A stretch of DNA of 33,689 nucleotides from Ignavibacteria bacterium (GCA_019912545.1 JAIOIK010000107.1:1-33689); one strand, 5' to 3'; shown: positions 8,260-17,823, counted from the stretch's first letter. A program made the numbers and translations. The notes: generated by a model not told the origin, from the letters alone.

Positions 8260-9546
8260 TTACAGCCAGCCTCTATCTTTACAAGCATGTGCAACACGGC
8301 TTATTGATATGACATAAGCGGCATCGCGCATGTAAAGCTTATTTTTAATTGAAGTTTCATAGACTGAATCAAATGCGCTTGACATGATATTATCAAGTTT
8401 GGTAAGGACTTCATCTTTTGTCCAGAAATAATTTATGTTAGACTGAACCTGCTCAAAATAACTGCATGTAACTCCGCCTGCATTTGCAAGGAAATCCGGA
8501 ATCACAAATACTCCCTTTTCAGCAAGTATTTTATCAGCTTCGGGAGTTGTCGGGCCGTTAGCGCCTTCGGCAAGTACCTTAACAGTATCAGCTATCTTTA
8601 CGGCATTATCTCCTCTGACCTGGTTTTCAATTGCTGCAGGTATCAGTATATCAACTTTCTGCTCTATCCATACATCACCCGGAAGTATTTCAAATCCGAT
8701 CTTCTTTGCAGCCTCTTTATCAATTCCGCCGAATTTATCGGTGATCTTCATCAATTCTTCGAAAGTTATACCTGAATCTCTTTTGTATGTATATGATGTC
8801 TGGTCTTTCTGGTCCCAGCATGAAACACAGATCGCTTTTCCGCCAAGCTGTGTGTAAAGCTGCAGCGCATACTGTGAAACGTTTCCGAAGCCCTGGAAGC
8901 TGGCAGTTGTCTTTTTTATATCAATACCAAGTTTAATCAGCGCTTCTCTTAATGTGTAAATTACTCCGTAACCTGTTGCTTCAGTTCTGCCCAGAGAGCC
9001 GCCCATACCAACGGGTTTGCCGGTTATAAATCCGGGGTACTTTCCGCCGTGGATAACTTCAAATTCATCAAGCATCCAAAGCATATGCTGCGCATTTGTC
9101 ATAACATCAGGTGCCGGTACATCATTAATGGGACCAACATTTTTTGCAAGCTGTCTAACCCATCCGCGGCAGATAGATTCCTGCTCTCTCATGCTAAGAT
9201 TGTGCGGATCGCAGATAACTCCGCCTTTGCCGCCGCCAAGCGGGATGCCAACAACTGCGCACTTCCATGTCATCCACATTGCAAGCGCTCTTACTGTATC
9301 AATTGTTTCCATAGGGTGGAATCTAATACCGCCTTTGCTCGGTCCAACAGCATCATTATGCTGAACGCGGAATCCTTTAAATACTTTTGTTGTGCCGTCA
9401 TCCATTTTGATAGGTATGCTGAAATGGTATTCGCGTAAAGGTTCGCGCAGTAACTGGCGTGTCGCATCATCCAGCGATAAAATATCGGCTACTTTATCAA
9501 ACTGGGTCTGTGCCATTTGATATGCATTGAAATTTTTGTCACTCAT
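8260..9546 (-). CDS. gdhA: Glutamate dehydrogenase, NAD-type hexameric class (Glu/Leu/Phe/Val family)
   Basis: Oxidative deamination of L-glutamate to 2-oxoglutarate and ammonia, or the reverse, in the cytoplasm; 428 residues, the usual length. Substrate and catalytic residues K71, K95, K107 and D147 have exactly the spacing (24, 12, 40) of Clostridium symbiosum GDH K89/K113/K125/D165. They sit in GPSKGGIRFHP, WKCAVVGIPLGGGKGG and DVPAPDV. The Rossmann domain has GFGNVS. The TTEAT-type block (GRTEATGYGV) and overall pattern match the RocG/GudB group more than the NADP biosynthetic group; the cofactor is inferred. The start is supported by AGAGGT 9 nt upstream. A second, different-class GDH lies at 29320-30687. 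The gene symbol is generic. Confidence 0.93.
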   Translation of the reverse strand: MSDKNFNAYQMAQTQFDKVADILSLDDATRQLLREPLREYHFSIPIKMDDGTTKVFKGFRVQHNDAVGPSKGGIRFHPMETIDTVRALAMWMTWKCAVVGIPLGGGKGGVICDPHNLSMREQESICRGWVRQLAKNVGPINDVPAPDVMTNAQHMLWMLDEFEVIHGGKYPGFITGKPVGMGGSLGRTEATGYGVIYTLREALIKLGIDIKKTTASFQGFGNVSQYALQLYTQLGGKAICVSCWDQKDQTSYTYKRDSGITFEELMKITDKFGGIDKEAAKKIGFEILPGDVWIEQKVDILIPAAIENQVRGDNAVKIADTVKVLAEGANGPTTPEADKILAEKGVFVIPDFLANAGGVTCSYFEQVQSNINYFWTKDEVLTKLDNIMSSAFDSVYETSIKNKLYMRDAAYVISISRVAHACKDRGWL

Positions 9547-9795
9547 CTTACTTACCTCTGATTATTTATTTGATTTTATATATTAATAGTTAAATATAAG
9601 TTATTGTTTATTAAGCATTAGCTTTTCCAAGCTCTGTACAAATATCATCAAAAATAAACTAAAAAAGATTGATTTTAATCATATGAAAATAGAAAACAAC
9701 TTTACAAACTTAACACTTTTAAAACTTACTTACATTGCAAAAAAGGGGTAGCGGAACATAGGGAACCGGGGTATTTTTATACATAAAGAGAATCC

Positions 9796-9837
9796 TGTCA
9801 GACTGCGTCTGACAAGTCAGGTCTGAGGACCTGACTT
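9796..9837. repeat. Tandem pair of hairpins (GTCAGA / GTCAGG type)
   Basis: Two adjacent perfect hairpins. The first has arms TGTCAGA (9796-9802) and TCTGACA (9808-9814). The second has arms AAGTCAGGTC (9814-9823) and GACCTGACTT (9828-9837) with a TGAG loop. The arms share GTCAG with the GCGTCAGAT hairpin that opens both composite repeats (18812 and 33528), so they may be relatives. Probably a REP-like intergenic element. Confidence 0.6.
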
Positions 9838-9882
9838 AACGATAAGGATGAGACATGTCAACAGAGCCTGTTAAAATCAAAC

Positions 9883-9918
9883 AAAAAACCCCGGAATATT
9901 TCTATCCCGGGGTTTTTT
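9883..9918 (-). terminator. Strong (probably bidirectional) intrinsic terminator
   Basis: Perfect 12-bp arms AAAAAACCCCGG and CCGGGGTTTTTT around a 12-nt loop. Read on the minus strand it ends the T9SS cargo gene, whose stop is 23 bp before it. The A/T symmetry lets it work in both directions. Confidence 0.88.
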
Positions 9919-9940
9919 CAAAGGACAAAAATTACTGCGT

Positions 9941-10783
9941 TTACTTCAAAAGTACCATTTTCTTCACATCAGTGAATTCACTTGTTTCAAGCCTGTAAAT
10001 ATAAAATCCGCTCGCGAAGTTTTCGGCATCCCAAACAGCATCGTATCTTCCCGGCTCCATATCCTGATTTACAAGATTTACTACCAACTTACCGAGCACA
10101 TCATAAACGCTTAACTTCACAAAAGTACTGCGCGGTATATCATACTTTATGGAAGTTGAAGGATTGAAGGGATTCGGATAGTTACTGTACAGCTTGAATA
10201 CCGTCGGTAGTTCAACGCTGTTGCCGCTAGTCCCTGTCAGGAAGTCTAGCCTTAAACAACCTGCCGGCTGGTTAGCAAGTGAATCAAAATCTGCAGGTGC
10301 AAGCCATTGTGTTATAGAATCCTGTACAACAGAAAATCCTGCCGTTGTGGTTCTCATATGAAGCGTTATACAACCTGCTGTATCAACCCTGTTAAAGCGG
10401 ATCCTTCCAAGTGTGTATGTTCCCGGATTCAACCGGTAACAAGTACCAAGACGGATGATATTAAGGCTGATAGCGGTACCGCCGCCGATGGAAGTTGTTG
10501 TCATCGGGCTGTATTGACCTGAATTAAGATTAGGATTTGCGCCTGATACAGTTGCATCCGGATGAACTGTTACAGCACCCGGAGGTGTTGTAGTAAAATC
10601 ATAGCGGAGGTTGCTTGAGCCTACTCTCCATTGCTGTCCTGCAGGTACAACTGCAACAACGTCAATAGCCCAGATACCGGCTTCAAGATGAGGATTTGAC
10701 AGTCTGAAAGTCACCTTTACAACTGAAAACCCGGTTCCGGTAATAAGCACAAAAAGCAGAAGTGTTAATATTATTTTTTTCAT
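9941..10783 (-). CDS. Secreted T9SS type A sorting domain protein with cohesin-like domain
   Basis: Exported protein of 280 residues. A signal peptide (MKKIILTLLLFVLITGTGFS) is followed by an all-beta domain (about 22-165) whose pattern (FRLSNPHLEAGIWAIDVVAVVP, GSSNLRYDF, LGRIRFN) resembles the cohesin-like modules of FCB-group secreted proteins. Residues about 195-280 are the T9SS type A C-terminal domain, with NYPNPFNPST, KLSVYDVLGK, FASGFYIYRLET and KKMVLLK at the end. That domain directs outer-membrane passage and is normally cleaved or anchored at the surface. The gene lies just downstream of the dockerin-bearing beta-helix gene (108 bp apart, same strand). The cohesin assignment is an inference from fold pattern; the T9SS domain is certain. 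Confidence 0.9.
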   Translation of the reverse strand: MKKIILTLLLFVLITGTGFSVVKVTFRLSNPHLEAGIWAIDVVAVVPAGQQWRVGSSNLRYDFTTTPPGAVTVHPDATVSGANPNLNSGQYSPMTTTSIGGGTAISLNIIRLGTCYRLNPGTYTLGRIRFNRVDTAGCITLHMRTTTAGFSVVQDSITQWLAPADFDSLANQPAGCLRLDFLTGTSGNSVELPTVFKLYSNYPNPFNPSTSIKYDIPRSTFVKLSVYDVLGKLVVNLVNQDMEPGRYDAVWDAENFASGFYIYRLETSEFTDVKKMVLLK

Positions 10784-10823
10784 TGTTACTTATTTTAGAT
10801 TAAATTTATAGTTTTATTTTACC

Positions 10824-10848
10824 GGCATCCCCGGAATCCGGAGATGCC
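10824..10848. repeat. Short hairpin between secreted-protein genes
   Basis: Arms GGCATC (10824-10829) and GATGCC (10843-10848) enclose an inner CCGG-AAT-CCGG stem, with one mismatched pair between the two stems. It lies between two co-oriented minus-strand genes but lacks a T-tract on that strand, so it is more likely an intergenic repeat or mRNA-processing hairpin than a terminator. Confidence 0.5.
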
Positions 10849-10891
10849 ATGTAAAATCTTTTATTTATTTCTGAGATATCCCATTATTTCA

Positions 10892-13800
10892 TTACCTGTT
10901 GATCTTTTTGCCTTCATTTGGCTGCTGGTTGTCCTTAATCTTAATCGAGCCGTCAAACTGCTTAGTATTCAGTGGTCGGGTAAATCCGCACGGCATAATA
11001 GAACCAAGGCCGCTGTAGGGTACCCATAGTGACTGATCCAATCCGTCAACAAAACCGTCTCCGTTGAGATCGCCTCTTAAGTAACCATCCAGGCCGCTTT
11101 GACCTACCCAAATGGTTTGATCGAGACCATCAACAAACTGATCCTGGTTAATATCTCCGGGCAGCATACCCCAAACAACAGGTGAAGATGATACCTGAAT
11201 CATGTTGCTGCCGTAAGCTTTAGTGCCTGCATCGGTGAAATTATAAGCTGTAACAGCGCCTCTTGTAACAGTTATCCTGTTTGAAGAAGATATTACAACA
11301 TGATTTCTGTGCTTCACGACAAGGAAATAATTGCCGTTTGAAGCATTATTGAAAGTAAATGAGGTCAGGAAAGTAACAGAATCCAATACTCCTTTGGCCG
11401 AATCTACTTTCAGGCAGCCTGCTGCTGAATCAACTAAATATGCCCTTACAGTATCTCTCATTCTGAGTTTACCGGTAGCAGAGTTATAGAAACCTCCCGG
11501 GACTACATTCAGATTCACTGTAATTACCGCAGGCAATCCGGCAAATTCATCAGCTCCAACATCAGGAGTTACAGCGTTGCGCGTATTGCCGTCGTAATCT
11601 GTAGTTATTGCAAATGGTGCTGATATCGGAATGCCGCCGCCTTCACATGCCGTTGGAATAACTGTTGACATATGCAGGTTGTACGGATGCGTAGTTGTGT
11701 TCAAAAATGGCGAGTCTTCGGTAAAAGAATTGTTTTCTCTTGGCGCGACATAAGTTTTGAAATCTGAAATTGTCTGAAAAGCATGGGGTGTGCTTATAGA
11801 CGGATCGAGGTATATTAAATTTTGTGCAGAAGGAGTTCCTGCATAAAAATTATTATTATTTGAGGCAGAATTGTAATTAGTTGTTGTAGTATCTGCCCTG
11901 AATAAGCAAACTGTTGCACCAGTTCCGGTAGCAACAGATTTGTTGACTACAATATTATTTCTGAGATCAACATTTGTTGTCGTGCCGGCAATGTAAAGCG
12001 CCATAGTACCGAAGTTGGTACCAGATGAAGTTGCATTCAGATAGATCGTATTATAGTAATGTCCGCTAGCCAGGGTTCCATTGTGCCAAATTCCCAGTAT
12101 TGCCGGGAAAGTTGGGTTCATATCTGCATACAGCTCGCTGATGAAATTATTGTAAGTAAAGTAAACAGCGGTTGCAATAGTATTAGTCATGAGTATTCCG
12201 TATGTCTGCGGAGTGTTGCCAATACCGGTAGTATTCCTAATGTTATATATACGATTCTTATAAATATATGCAGTATCTGCATAATTCATATAAATTCCGC
12301 CTGTTTGCCCGTAGTTTGTAGTAACATTGTAAACGGAATTTCCATATAAAGTTTTATCACAGCCGCCAGTGGTACCGGTTCCGGAATAAATACCTACAAA
12401 GAACAAAGATGTTGAAGCAGTAGTACCCATATGTGTTATATCATGAACGGTATTATTATTTACATTTTCAATGCCGCCAACTGCCGGCGGACTTCCGTTA
12501 TTGTACATACCGTAAATTACACTTGTAGATGTTGAAGAGCCGCAAGTGATATTATATACCTGGTTATTATAAACGACGGTTATTGGAGTGCTTTGGCTGT
12601 AATACAGGCAATACATAGCGCCGCTTCCGCCTTCTAACTTCCTTAAATCTCTGACTGTGTTACCATAAACATTATATATATTAGCACTTGGGAAAGTATA
12701 AAGCCCTCCTAATGTACCTGTTGTAGAATTATACAGGTCATTTACGGTATTGTTAAATACATTCATAATTCTGCCGCCGGAGGAGATATACATTCCGTAA
12801 CATGTCCCTGAACTAATGACTGACTGAGTTCTTGTTAAGTTTCTTACAGTATTGCCGGAAATGTTAGTAACAGACAATGGATCCAAATTGCTGGCTGAAT
12901 TATATATACCATACTGAGTGCCGGTAGCAGTGGAAAATGACTGTCCGCCAACTGTATTGCTATCAACCGTATTGCCGGTAATGTTTATATTCAGCGCACT
13001 GCCGCCATTATATAAATAATAGCACGTAGCGCTGCTTGCGCTAAAGTAGCGGCACCATCTTACAGTATTATTAGTAATATTAACGGTGTTATCAGTGCCG
13101 GTACTTCCCATACTATTGTATATACCTGCCTGCTGCGATGAAGAAGCTACCGTGCCGTCTGCTGTATCGCTTACAGTGTTATTGGTCAAGTCAACAGATG
13201 AATTTGTTCCGGTACTTAAAAATATACCGTACTGCGTAGCGCTGTTCAATCCTCTGTTTACATTAATTGTGTTGTTGAGAATTCTTAAACTATCGTGGTA
13301 TATGGAGTAAATACCGTAATGTGTGTTGGTATTTGTTGCTCCCACTGAACCGATATTTGAGAGCGTATTACCGGTTACAGTACCTATCTTGAATGAATGA
13401 TCGTATAGACTATATGGGGCAATATCAGCATACCCTGCAAAATACATCCCTATGAAACTATTATTAACAGTACAGCCCTGAACGTTTATGTTCTCGTGCC
13501 TGCCGTCGGTAGTTGTAGGATTTGTTGTGGTGCCTGCTGCATCGATATTAAGTGAAGAAATACCGCAAGTAATGATGTTTATTCTCTCCATATTAATTAC
13601 GCAGCCGCTAAGCGTATCGTTCTTGCATCCGTTTGTGGAAGAACCCCTGACAAAGAGGAATCCATATTCCATTCTTGGAATAGCAACTGCGCCGGTGTAT
13701 AGCTCGGTTAAGTTTATATTCTTGAAAGAAATGTAGTCAGTTCCGACTATTCTGAAAAATGCATCGCCGTTTGATCCAACAGATGCAGAGGTTATCAACC

Positions 13801-14968
13801 CGGAACCTGCGACGTTTGAGAGAAGCTGGGGATTTGATCCTGCTCCGTTCCTCTGGAATATCACCGGTCCTGCTGCGGTTGGCTGGCCGCCGGTAATATT
13901 AATAGTATAGCCACCAGTGGGTATAGTTTCAAAATAACTCGGGATTATGTTAAAAATCACCGGGCTTGTGCCACAAACGCCTCTTGCGTTAAGGTCACTA
14001 ATTGCTGCAGCAACCGTAGCATAACTTCCCGGTATGGTGTAAGTACCGCAAAGCGGCGGCGGGCCCCAAGTCCATGTCTGCCCCGAAGCGGGTTTTATTG
14101 TATTTGTTAAAACGCAATTTGATGTGTTTGAACCGCCTGCTGTAGTTGCTGACCAGTCGGTGGCGGTTGTGCGGATATTAAAATCCGATGTTGTTGTATT
14201 AATTCCGCATTGCGGAGTATAACCTAATGTTACTACTGTCATAGCTCCGAATATGGTAGCTATTTTATTAGTGGTTTCGCTAAGTGTCATCTGGATATTC
14301 ATCACGCTGGCATCTGCGCCGCCACTATATAGACACATAGCGCTCCACTGAACTGTAAAAATACGGTTCGGTGCAACTCCGGTAGTCGTATATGATAAAC
14401 TGCTCGTTGTTCCGTTACCGATCAGATCAGTATGAAAACCGGCATAAATAGTAGTTTGTGTGCTCAAAATATTGGTATAAGAGTTTGATGGAGTCGCGCC
14501 GAATTTGAGATAGCCATTATTACTGATGCCTACGGTAGTATAACTTAAACCGTCGTAAACAAAAGTAAATCCGATAGGTACTGCGGCAAATATTTCGTCA
14601 TCGTTGCCGGATGTGCCAAGAGTGGTACCTGCAATTGGTGTATATGCGCCCGATGTTTGAGACCATGTGTATGGAGCAACAGATTCGGTTACAGGCGTTA
14701 TTGGCTGGATATTATCCAATATGCCGGTAGTGGTTCTTTCAGATGATGACCTGAATTTATTGCTTTCATCAACATAGAACAATCCGTTTGGATCAACCGG
14801 CTTAACTGCATTTTTATTGCCACCAAGAGCATTTAAGTAATCTTTGTACTGTTTAAAGAAGCTTGATTTCTTTTCTCCGTAATTATTACCTGCATCCTGG
14901 CCAAATGAGAACTGTATGGTCATGGACAGGATAATAATTACAAGTATTGGAGTAATTCTGTTTTTCAT
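10892..14968 (-). CDS. Giant secreted parallel beta-helix protein with C-terminal dockerin repeats
   Basis: Exported protein of 1358 residues. It has a signal peptide (MKNRITPILVIIILSMTIQFSFG), then a beta-sandwich region (about 95-300) and a short conserved entry block (CGTYTIPGSYATVAAAISDLNARG). About 700 residues of right-handed parallel beta-helix follow, rich in N-x-V/N-N-T-V turns (NNTVSDTADG, GNTVRNLTR, NNTVNDLYN and similar). After a beta domain come two calcium-binding dockerin-like loops, DINQDQFVDGLDQTIW and DLNGDGFVDGLDQSLW. It ends in a charged tail with no T9SS sorting domain, unlike its neighbour. It is probably a surface or extracellular adhesin or carbohydrate-related protein; no catalytic motif is recognisable. 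Confidence 0.88.
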   Translation of the reverse strand: MKNRITPILVIIILSMTIQFSFGQDAGNNYGEKKSSFFKQYKDYLNALGGNKNAVKPVDPNGLFYVDESNKFRSSSERTTTGILDNIQPITPVTESVAPYTWSQTSGAYTPIAGTTLGTSGNDDEIFAAVPIGFTFVYDGLSYTTVGISNNGYLKFGATPSNSYTNILSTQTTIYAGFHTDLIGNGTTSSLSYTTTGVAPNRIFTVQWSAMCLYSGGADASVMNIQMTLSETTNKIATIFGAMTVVTLGYTPQCGINTTTSDFNIRTTATDWSATTAGGSNTSNCVLTNTIKPASGQTWTWGPPPLCGTYTIPGSYATVAAAISDLNARGVCGTSPVIFNIIPSYFETIPTGGYTINITGGQPTAAGPVIFQRNGAGSNPQLLSNVAGSGLITSASVGSNGDAFFRIVGTDYISFKNINLTELYTGAVAIPRMEYGFLFVRGSSTNGCKNDTLSGCVINMERINIITCGISSLNIDAAGTTTNPTTTDGRHENINVQGCTVNNSFIGMYFAGYADIAPYSLYDHSFKIGTVTGNTLSNIGSVGATNTNTHYGIYSIYHDSLRILNNTINVNRGLNSATQYGIFLSTGTNSSVDLTNNTVSDTADGTVASSSQQAGIYNSMGSTGTDNTVNITNNTVRWCRYFSASSATCYYLYNGGSALNINITGNTVDSNTVGGQSFSTATGTQYGIYNSASNLDPLSVTNISGNTVRNLTRTQSVISSGTCYGMYISSGGRIMNVFNNTVNDLYNSTTGTLGGLYTFPSANIYNVYGNTVRDLRKLEGGSGAMYCLYYSQSTPITVVYNNQVYNITCGSSTSTSVIYGMYNNGSPPAVGGIENVNNNTVHDITHMGTTASTSLFFVGIYSGTGTTGGCDKTLYGNSVYNVTTNYGQTGGIYMNYADTAYIYKNRIYNIRNTTGIGNTPQTYGILMTNTIATAVYFTYNNFISELYADMNPTFPAILGIWHNGTLASGHYYNTIYLNATSSGTNFGTMALYIAGTTTNVDLRNNIVVNKSVATGTGATVCLFRADTTTTNYNSASNNNNFYAGTPSAQNLIYLDPSISTPHAFQTISDFKTYVAPRENNSFTEDSPFLNTTTHPYNLHMSTVIPTACEGGGIPISAPFAITTDYDGNTRNAVTPDVGADEFAGLPAVITVNLNVVPGGFYNSATGKLRMRDTVRAYLVDSAAGCLKVDSAKGVLDSVTFLTSFTFNNASNGNYFLVVKHRNHVVISSSNRITVTRGAVTAYNFTDAGTKAYGSNMIQVSSSPVVWGMLPGDINQDQFVDGLDQTIWVGQSGLDGYLRGDLNGDGFVDGLDQSLWVPYSGLGSIMPCGFTRPLNTKQFDGSIKIKDNQQPNEGKKINR

Positions 14969-15038
14969 AAATTATCTTCTATTTTAAGATCCGTTTAAAA
15001 TTCTGTTTCAAAGTTCAAAGCAAATAAAATTGTTGAAA

Positions 15039-15410
15039 CTATCTTGTTCCGGGTATTTTAAGGTCGATCTTAGGCACTGATTCAGCTTCATTAACTGCAA
15101 GAATTATCTCGCTGGTTTCGCAAATATTAATGTTATCCATAAAATATTCTTTGCCGTTTGTATCTGTAAATTTCAATGAATAAACACAGTTTTCTGCACC
15201 TGCCTGAAAGTCAAAGGTAACTTTCTCGCCATTGTTTATTGAACTTGTCACAGGCAGCCTGCTCCAGGAAGGAGATCCTGAACCCAGGACATAAATACCT
15301 GTAACCGTTGTGCCAGATTTATTAACCAGGTTGTATTCACCGGAATAAACGGTGCTGCCGATAAATACAAACAGGAATAAAACTGCAATACCAATACTGA
15401 ATTGTTTCAT
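15039..15410 (-). CDS. Small secreted beta-rich protein of unknown function
   Basis: 123 residues with a signal peptide (MKQFSIGIAVLFLFVFIGSTVYS) and one compact beta domain containing two cysteines (CVYSLKF, NICETSEI), probably disulfide-linked. The order of blocks (NKSGTTVTGIYVLGSGSPSWSR, CVYSLKFTDTNGKEYFMDNINIC) recalls a small exported domain seen in many bacteria, with pattern NxTGxxIxxxYxSPSxxxxW...CxxDLKxxxxDGxxxxxxxxNLC, whose role is not known. The start is supported by a strong AAAGGGGGAA 7 nt upstream. It is separated by 70 bp from the beta-helix gene, which follows on the same strand, so co-expression is possible. Confidence 0.75.
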   Translation of the reverse strand: MKQFSIGIAVLFLFVFIGSTVYSGEYNLVNKSGTTVTGIYVLGSGSPSWSRLPVTSSINNGEKVTFDFQAGAENCVYSLKFTDTNGKEYFMDNINICETSEIILAVNEAESVPKIDLKIPGTR

Positions 15411-15976
15411 AGAGTTTCCCCCTTTAAGTTTGAGAATTTAATTGATGGTTGATTAATTTTGCTTTAAGATTTTACCACTTGAATTAAATAAAAATATTCT
15501 AAAAAGCGATCAGTTTGACCTGTCAATTCGTTTTGATCTTTGGCAGCAACAGAGCACTATCTATTGCCTATTGCCTAGTTATAACATTTATTTAAAATCA
15601 AATTATAATAAATAAATAAATATAAATACACTATTTTTTACCCCCTTGTAAGAAATTACAGGTTCTGCAGTATTAGTTACTGGAACACCTTAGAGCATCT
15701 TCCTTCCCGGATAATGAATAAAAAGAAAATGATCTTACAACTGATAAAAAACTTGAGACTATCAACAAATTGCCGAATTGCACAGCAATTGGCATTTTAA
15801 GGCAGCAATCTCAATATATTTAAATGAAATTAACAAATATACCAGCACTGGTTTTCACTCACCATAGGCAGATTCATATTGTCATGTAGGAAAATTTGTT
15901 GTAAGTAGTTGTTTCGATTAGTATTTAATTGTAATGAAAACAGCTAAAAATAATTAATATTGCTTAACCAGAATAG
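15411..15976. other. 566-bp intergenic region, no gene seen
   Basis: AT-rich stretch between the response regulator (3' end) and the small secreted protein (5' end). I see an imperfect hairpin at about 15772-15792 (GCC-AATTG / CAATTGGC with a bulged G), a short AAAT microsatellite near 15606, and no open frame with coding character. The promoter of the small secreted protein should lie at its left end. Confidence 0.5.
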
Positions 15977-16615
15977 TTAAGTATTCAACACTAATTTGTG
16001 TTTAATTGCGTAATGAGTAAGTTCAACATTAGTATGCAATTTCATTTTCTCAAGAATTCTTGTCCGGTATGTACTTATCGTCTTTATGCTCAGTGATAAT
16101 TCAATTGCTATTTGTGATAGCGTATTACCCGAGGCAATAAGGCATAATACCTGAAATTCTCTTTCAGAAAGATCATTATGAGGCAATTTGTTCTCATCTT
16201 TTTCCATGGAGAGGAAAATGTTTTCTGCCAGCGAATTGCTTATATACTTCCCGCCTGAGTAAACCTTCCTGATCGCCTTTGAGAGCTCTCCCGGAACACT
16301 GTCTTTGTTCAGGTAACCAGATGCGCCTGTTTTAAGAGCTCTGATGGCAATTTCTTCTTCAGGATGCATTGATAATATAAGGACTTTTAGTTCCGGTTTT
16401 CTTAGCTTAAGTTCTATGAGGGCATCAAGCCCGCTTTTTCCGGGCATGGTAATATCCAGGATGAGAACATCCCAATCTTGTATATAAAGCTGTTCAAAGA
16501 TCTCTTCTGAATTCTCTGCTTCGCCCAGAACCCGGATATCGGTTTCTTCGGATAAGATCTGCTTTATGCCGCGCCTTACAACAGAATGATCATCGGCAAT
16601 CATAACTTTAATCAT
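15977..16615 (-). CDS. NarL/FixJ-family response regulator
   Basis: Two-component transcription factor of 212 residues. The receiver domain (1-120) has acidic pocket D8/D9, phosphoacceptor D54 (LILDITMPG), switch S82 and K104. The LuxR-type helix-turn-helix (about 149-200) has LSEREFQVLCLIASG and IKTISTYRTRILEKM. The gene starts 5 bp after the stop of the histidine kinase, so the pair is cotranscribed and almost certainly cognate. Targets are unknown; the neighbouring secreted-protein genes lie downstream on the same strand and are candidates only by position. Confidence 0.95.
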   Translation of the reverse strand: MIKVMIADDHSVVRRGIKQILSEETDIRVLGEAENSEEIFEQLYIQDWDVLILDITMPGKSGLDALIELKLRKPELKVLILSMHPEEEIAIRALKTGASGYLNKDSVPGELSKAIRKVYSGGKYISNSLAENIFLSMEKDENKLPHNDLSEREFQVLCLIASGNTLSQIAIELSLSIKTISTYRTRILEKMKLHTNVELTHYAIKHKLVLNT

Positions 16616-16620
16616 CAGTA

Positions 16621-17700
16621 TTATTTTTTATTTTCTAATGGAATTTCCAAAACTATTTCCGTTCCAAGATCCGGATTAGAGAGTACTTCCAGCTTACCTC
16701 CTAAATTAAAGGCTCTCTCTTTCATTCCAAGAATACCAAGACCCTTTAGCTCGCCATTGATCTTGTCTTCGTCCATGCCTTTTCCGTCATCTTTTACAGA
16801 CATCAAAACGGTATTATTATGTTCTCTTGTGATACTGATAGAAACACATTTTGCCAATGAGTGTCTTGCTGCATTGGTCAGCGCCTCCTGGCAAATCCTG
16901 AACATTGTGGCAGAAGTATTTTGGCTGATCTCGATCTTTTCTGCCGGTAACTCGGTCAAGCAATCAATTTTTGTCTTGGTTTGAAATTCCTTTGCCAGGC
17001 TTTCTATTGCAGGGAGCAGCCCAAGCTGATCAAGCAGCCTCGGGCGCAGGCTTGAAGAGATCTTTCTGACAGATCTTATAGTTTCATTTATGATCTGGCT
17101 TATCATGAGAGTTCTATCGTAAAGGTCTTTATTACCAGAGTATTTTTTGTTGATCCACATTACTTCAAGGTTTAAGGCTGTTAATGATTGCCCCAATTCA
17201 TCGTGTATTTCCCGTGCGATCCTCAGGTTTTCTTCTTCTTTAATCGTCTCGATCTTTTTTGTGAGTTCTCTTAGCTGGTTATTTTTCTTTATTATTTCGT
17301 TTTTTGCCTTTTCATGTTCAATTATTTCGTTCTGGAGATCGGCAGTTCTTTTCCTGATATTTTCTTCAAGGTTTTCTTTATGATTTTTGAGCTCGCTTAC
17401 AAGATAAACAATTACTGAAAAGAACCCAAATCTTACAAGTGCATTCCAATAATGAACGGCATTTACAGAAAAGTTACGTGCTTCCAGGGAATCCATTCCC
17501 AACCATGTTATTGCACAAATAACCGAGAATACAAATCCCCACTTTCTACCGGTGAACCAGGTAACATAAAACAAAGGGATCAGGTAAAAAATAGAAAATG
17601 AAATTTCACTGCCGGTGATAAAATCAAGTGTACCGATAAGCGCAACAAGCAGAATGCCGGCAAAAATGACAGGGTATTTACCTGTAGTAATCAACTTCAT
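16621..17700 (-). CDS. Membrane sensor histidine kinase, NarX-type (HisKA_3)
   Basis: 359 residues. Four hydrophobic segments span residues 10-102 with very short loops, suggesting a membrane-embedded rather than periplasmic sensor. A coiled coil (about 104-158) leads to the HisKA_3 dimerisation domain with phosphorylated H166 (REIHDELGQSL). The ATPase domain has N276 (QEALTNAARHS), DDGKGMD and GLGILGMKERA. It is upstream of and coupled to the response regulator. The signal sensed cannot be deduced. Confidence 0.93.
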   Translation of the reverse strand: MKLITTGKYPVIFAGILLVALIGTLDFITGSEISFSIFYLIPLFYVTWFTGRKWGFVFSVICAITWLGMDSLEARNFSVNAVHYWNALVRFGFFSVIVYLVSELKNHKENLEENIRKRTADLQNEIIEHEKAKNEIIKKNNQLRELTKKIETIKEEENLRIAREIHDELGQSLTALNLEVMWINKKYSGNKDLYDRTLMISQIINETIRSVRKISSSLRPRLLDQLGLLPAIESLAKEFQTKTKIDCLTELPAEKIEISQNTSATMFRICQEALTNAARHSLAKCVSISITREHNNTVLMSVKDDGKGMDEDKINGELKGLGILGMKERAFNLGGKLEVLSNPDLGTEIVLEIPLENKK

Positions 17701-17823
17701 TTCAACTATTTAATTATTTCTCTGAAAATAAACAATAACAATCAAAAAATTAATACAAAAAACTACTTTAAGATTGATTACATAAGAGAATTTATAAAAT
17801 GATGTTAATTGAAGGTGAACTGG

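Larger units (their letters stand above)
9547..9940. other. Intergenic region with double hairpin and terminator
   Basis: The stretch serves as leader for the dehydrogenase gene (minus strand) on its left side, and as trailer for the T9SS protein gene on its right. It holds a double hairpin at 9796-9837 and a strong terminator at 9883-9918. I see no coding sequence in it and no clear TAnnTTTG promoter match. Confidence 0.6.

Noticed and set aside
9017-9438. Open frames of 115-129 codons on the plus strand within the glutamate dehydrogenase gene
   Set aside because: They are antisense to a strongly conserved enzyme, have no recognisable product and no ribosome binding sites.
10824-10848. Terminator of the beta-helix gene
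   Set aside because: On the minus strand the hairpin is followed by A-rich rather than T-rich sequence.
16586-16984. 132-codon plus-strand frame
   Set aside because: It is the antisense shadow of the histidine kinase and response regulator genes.
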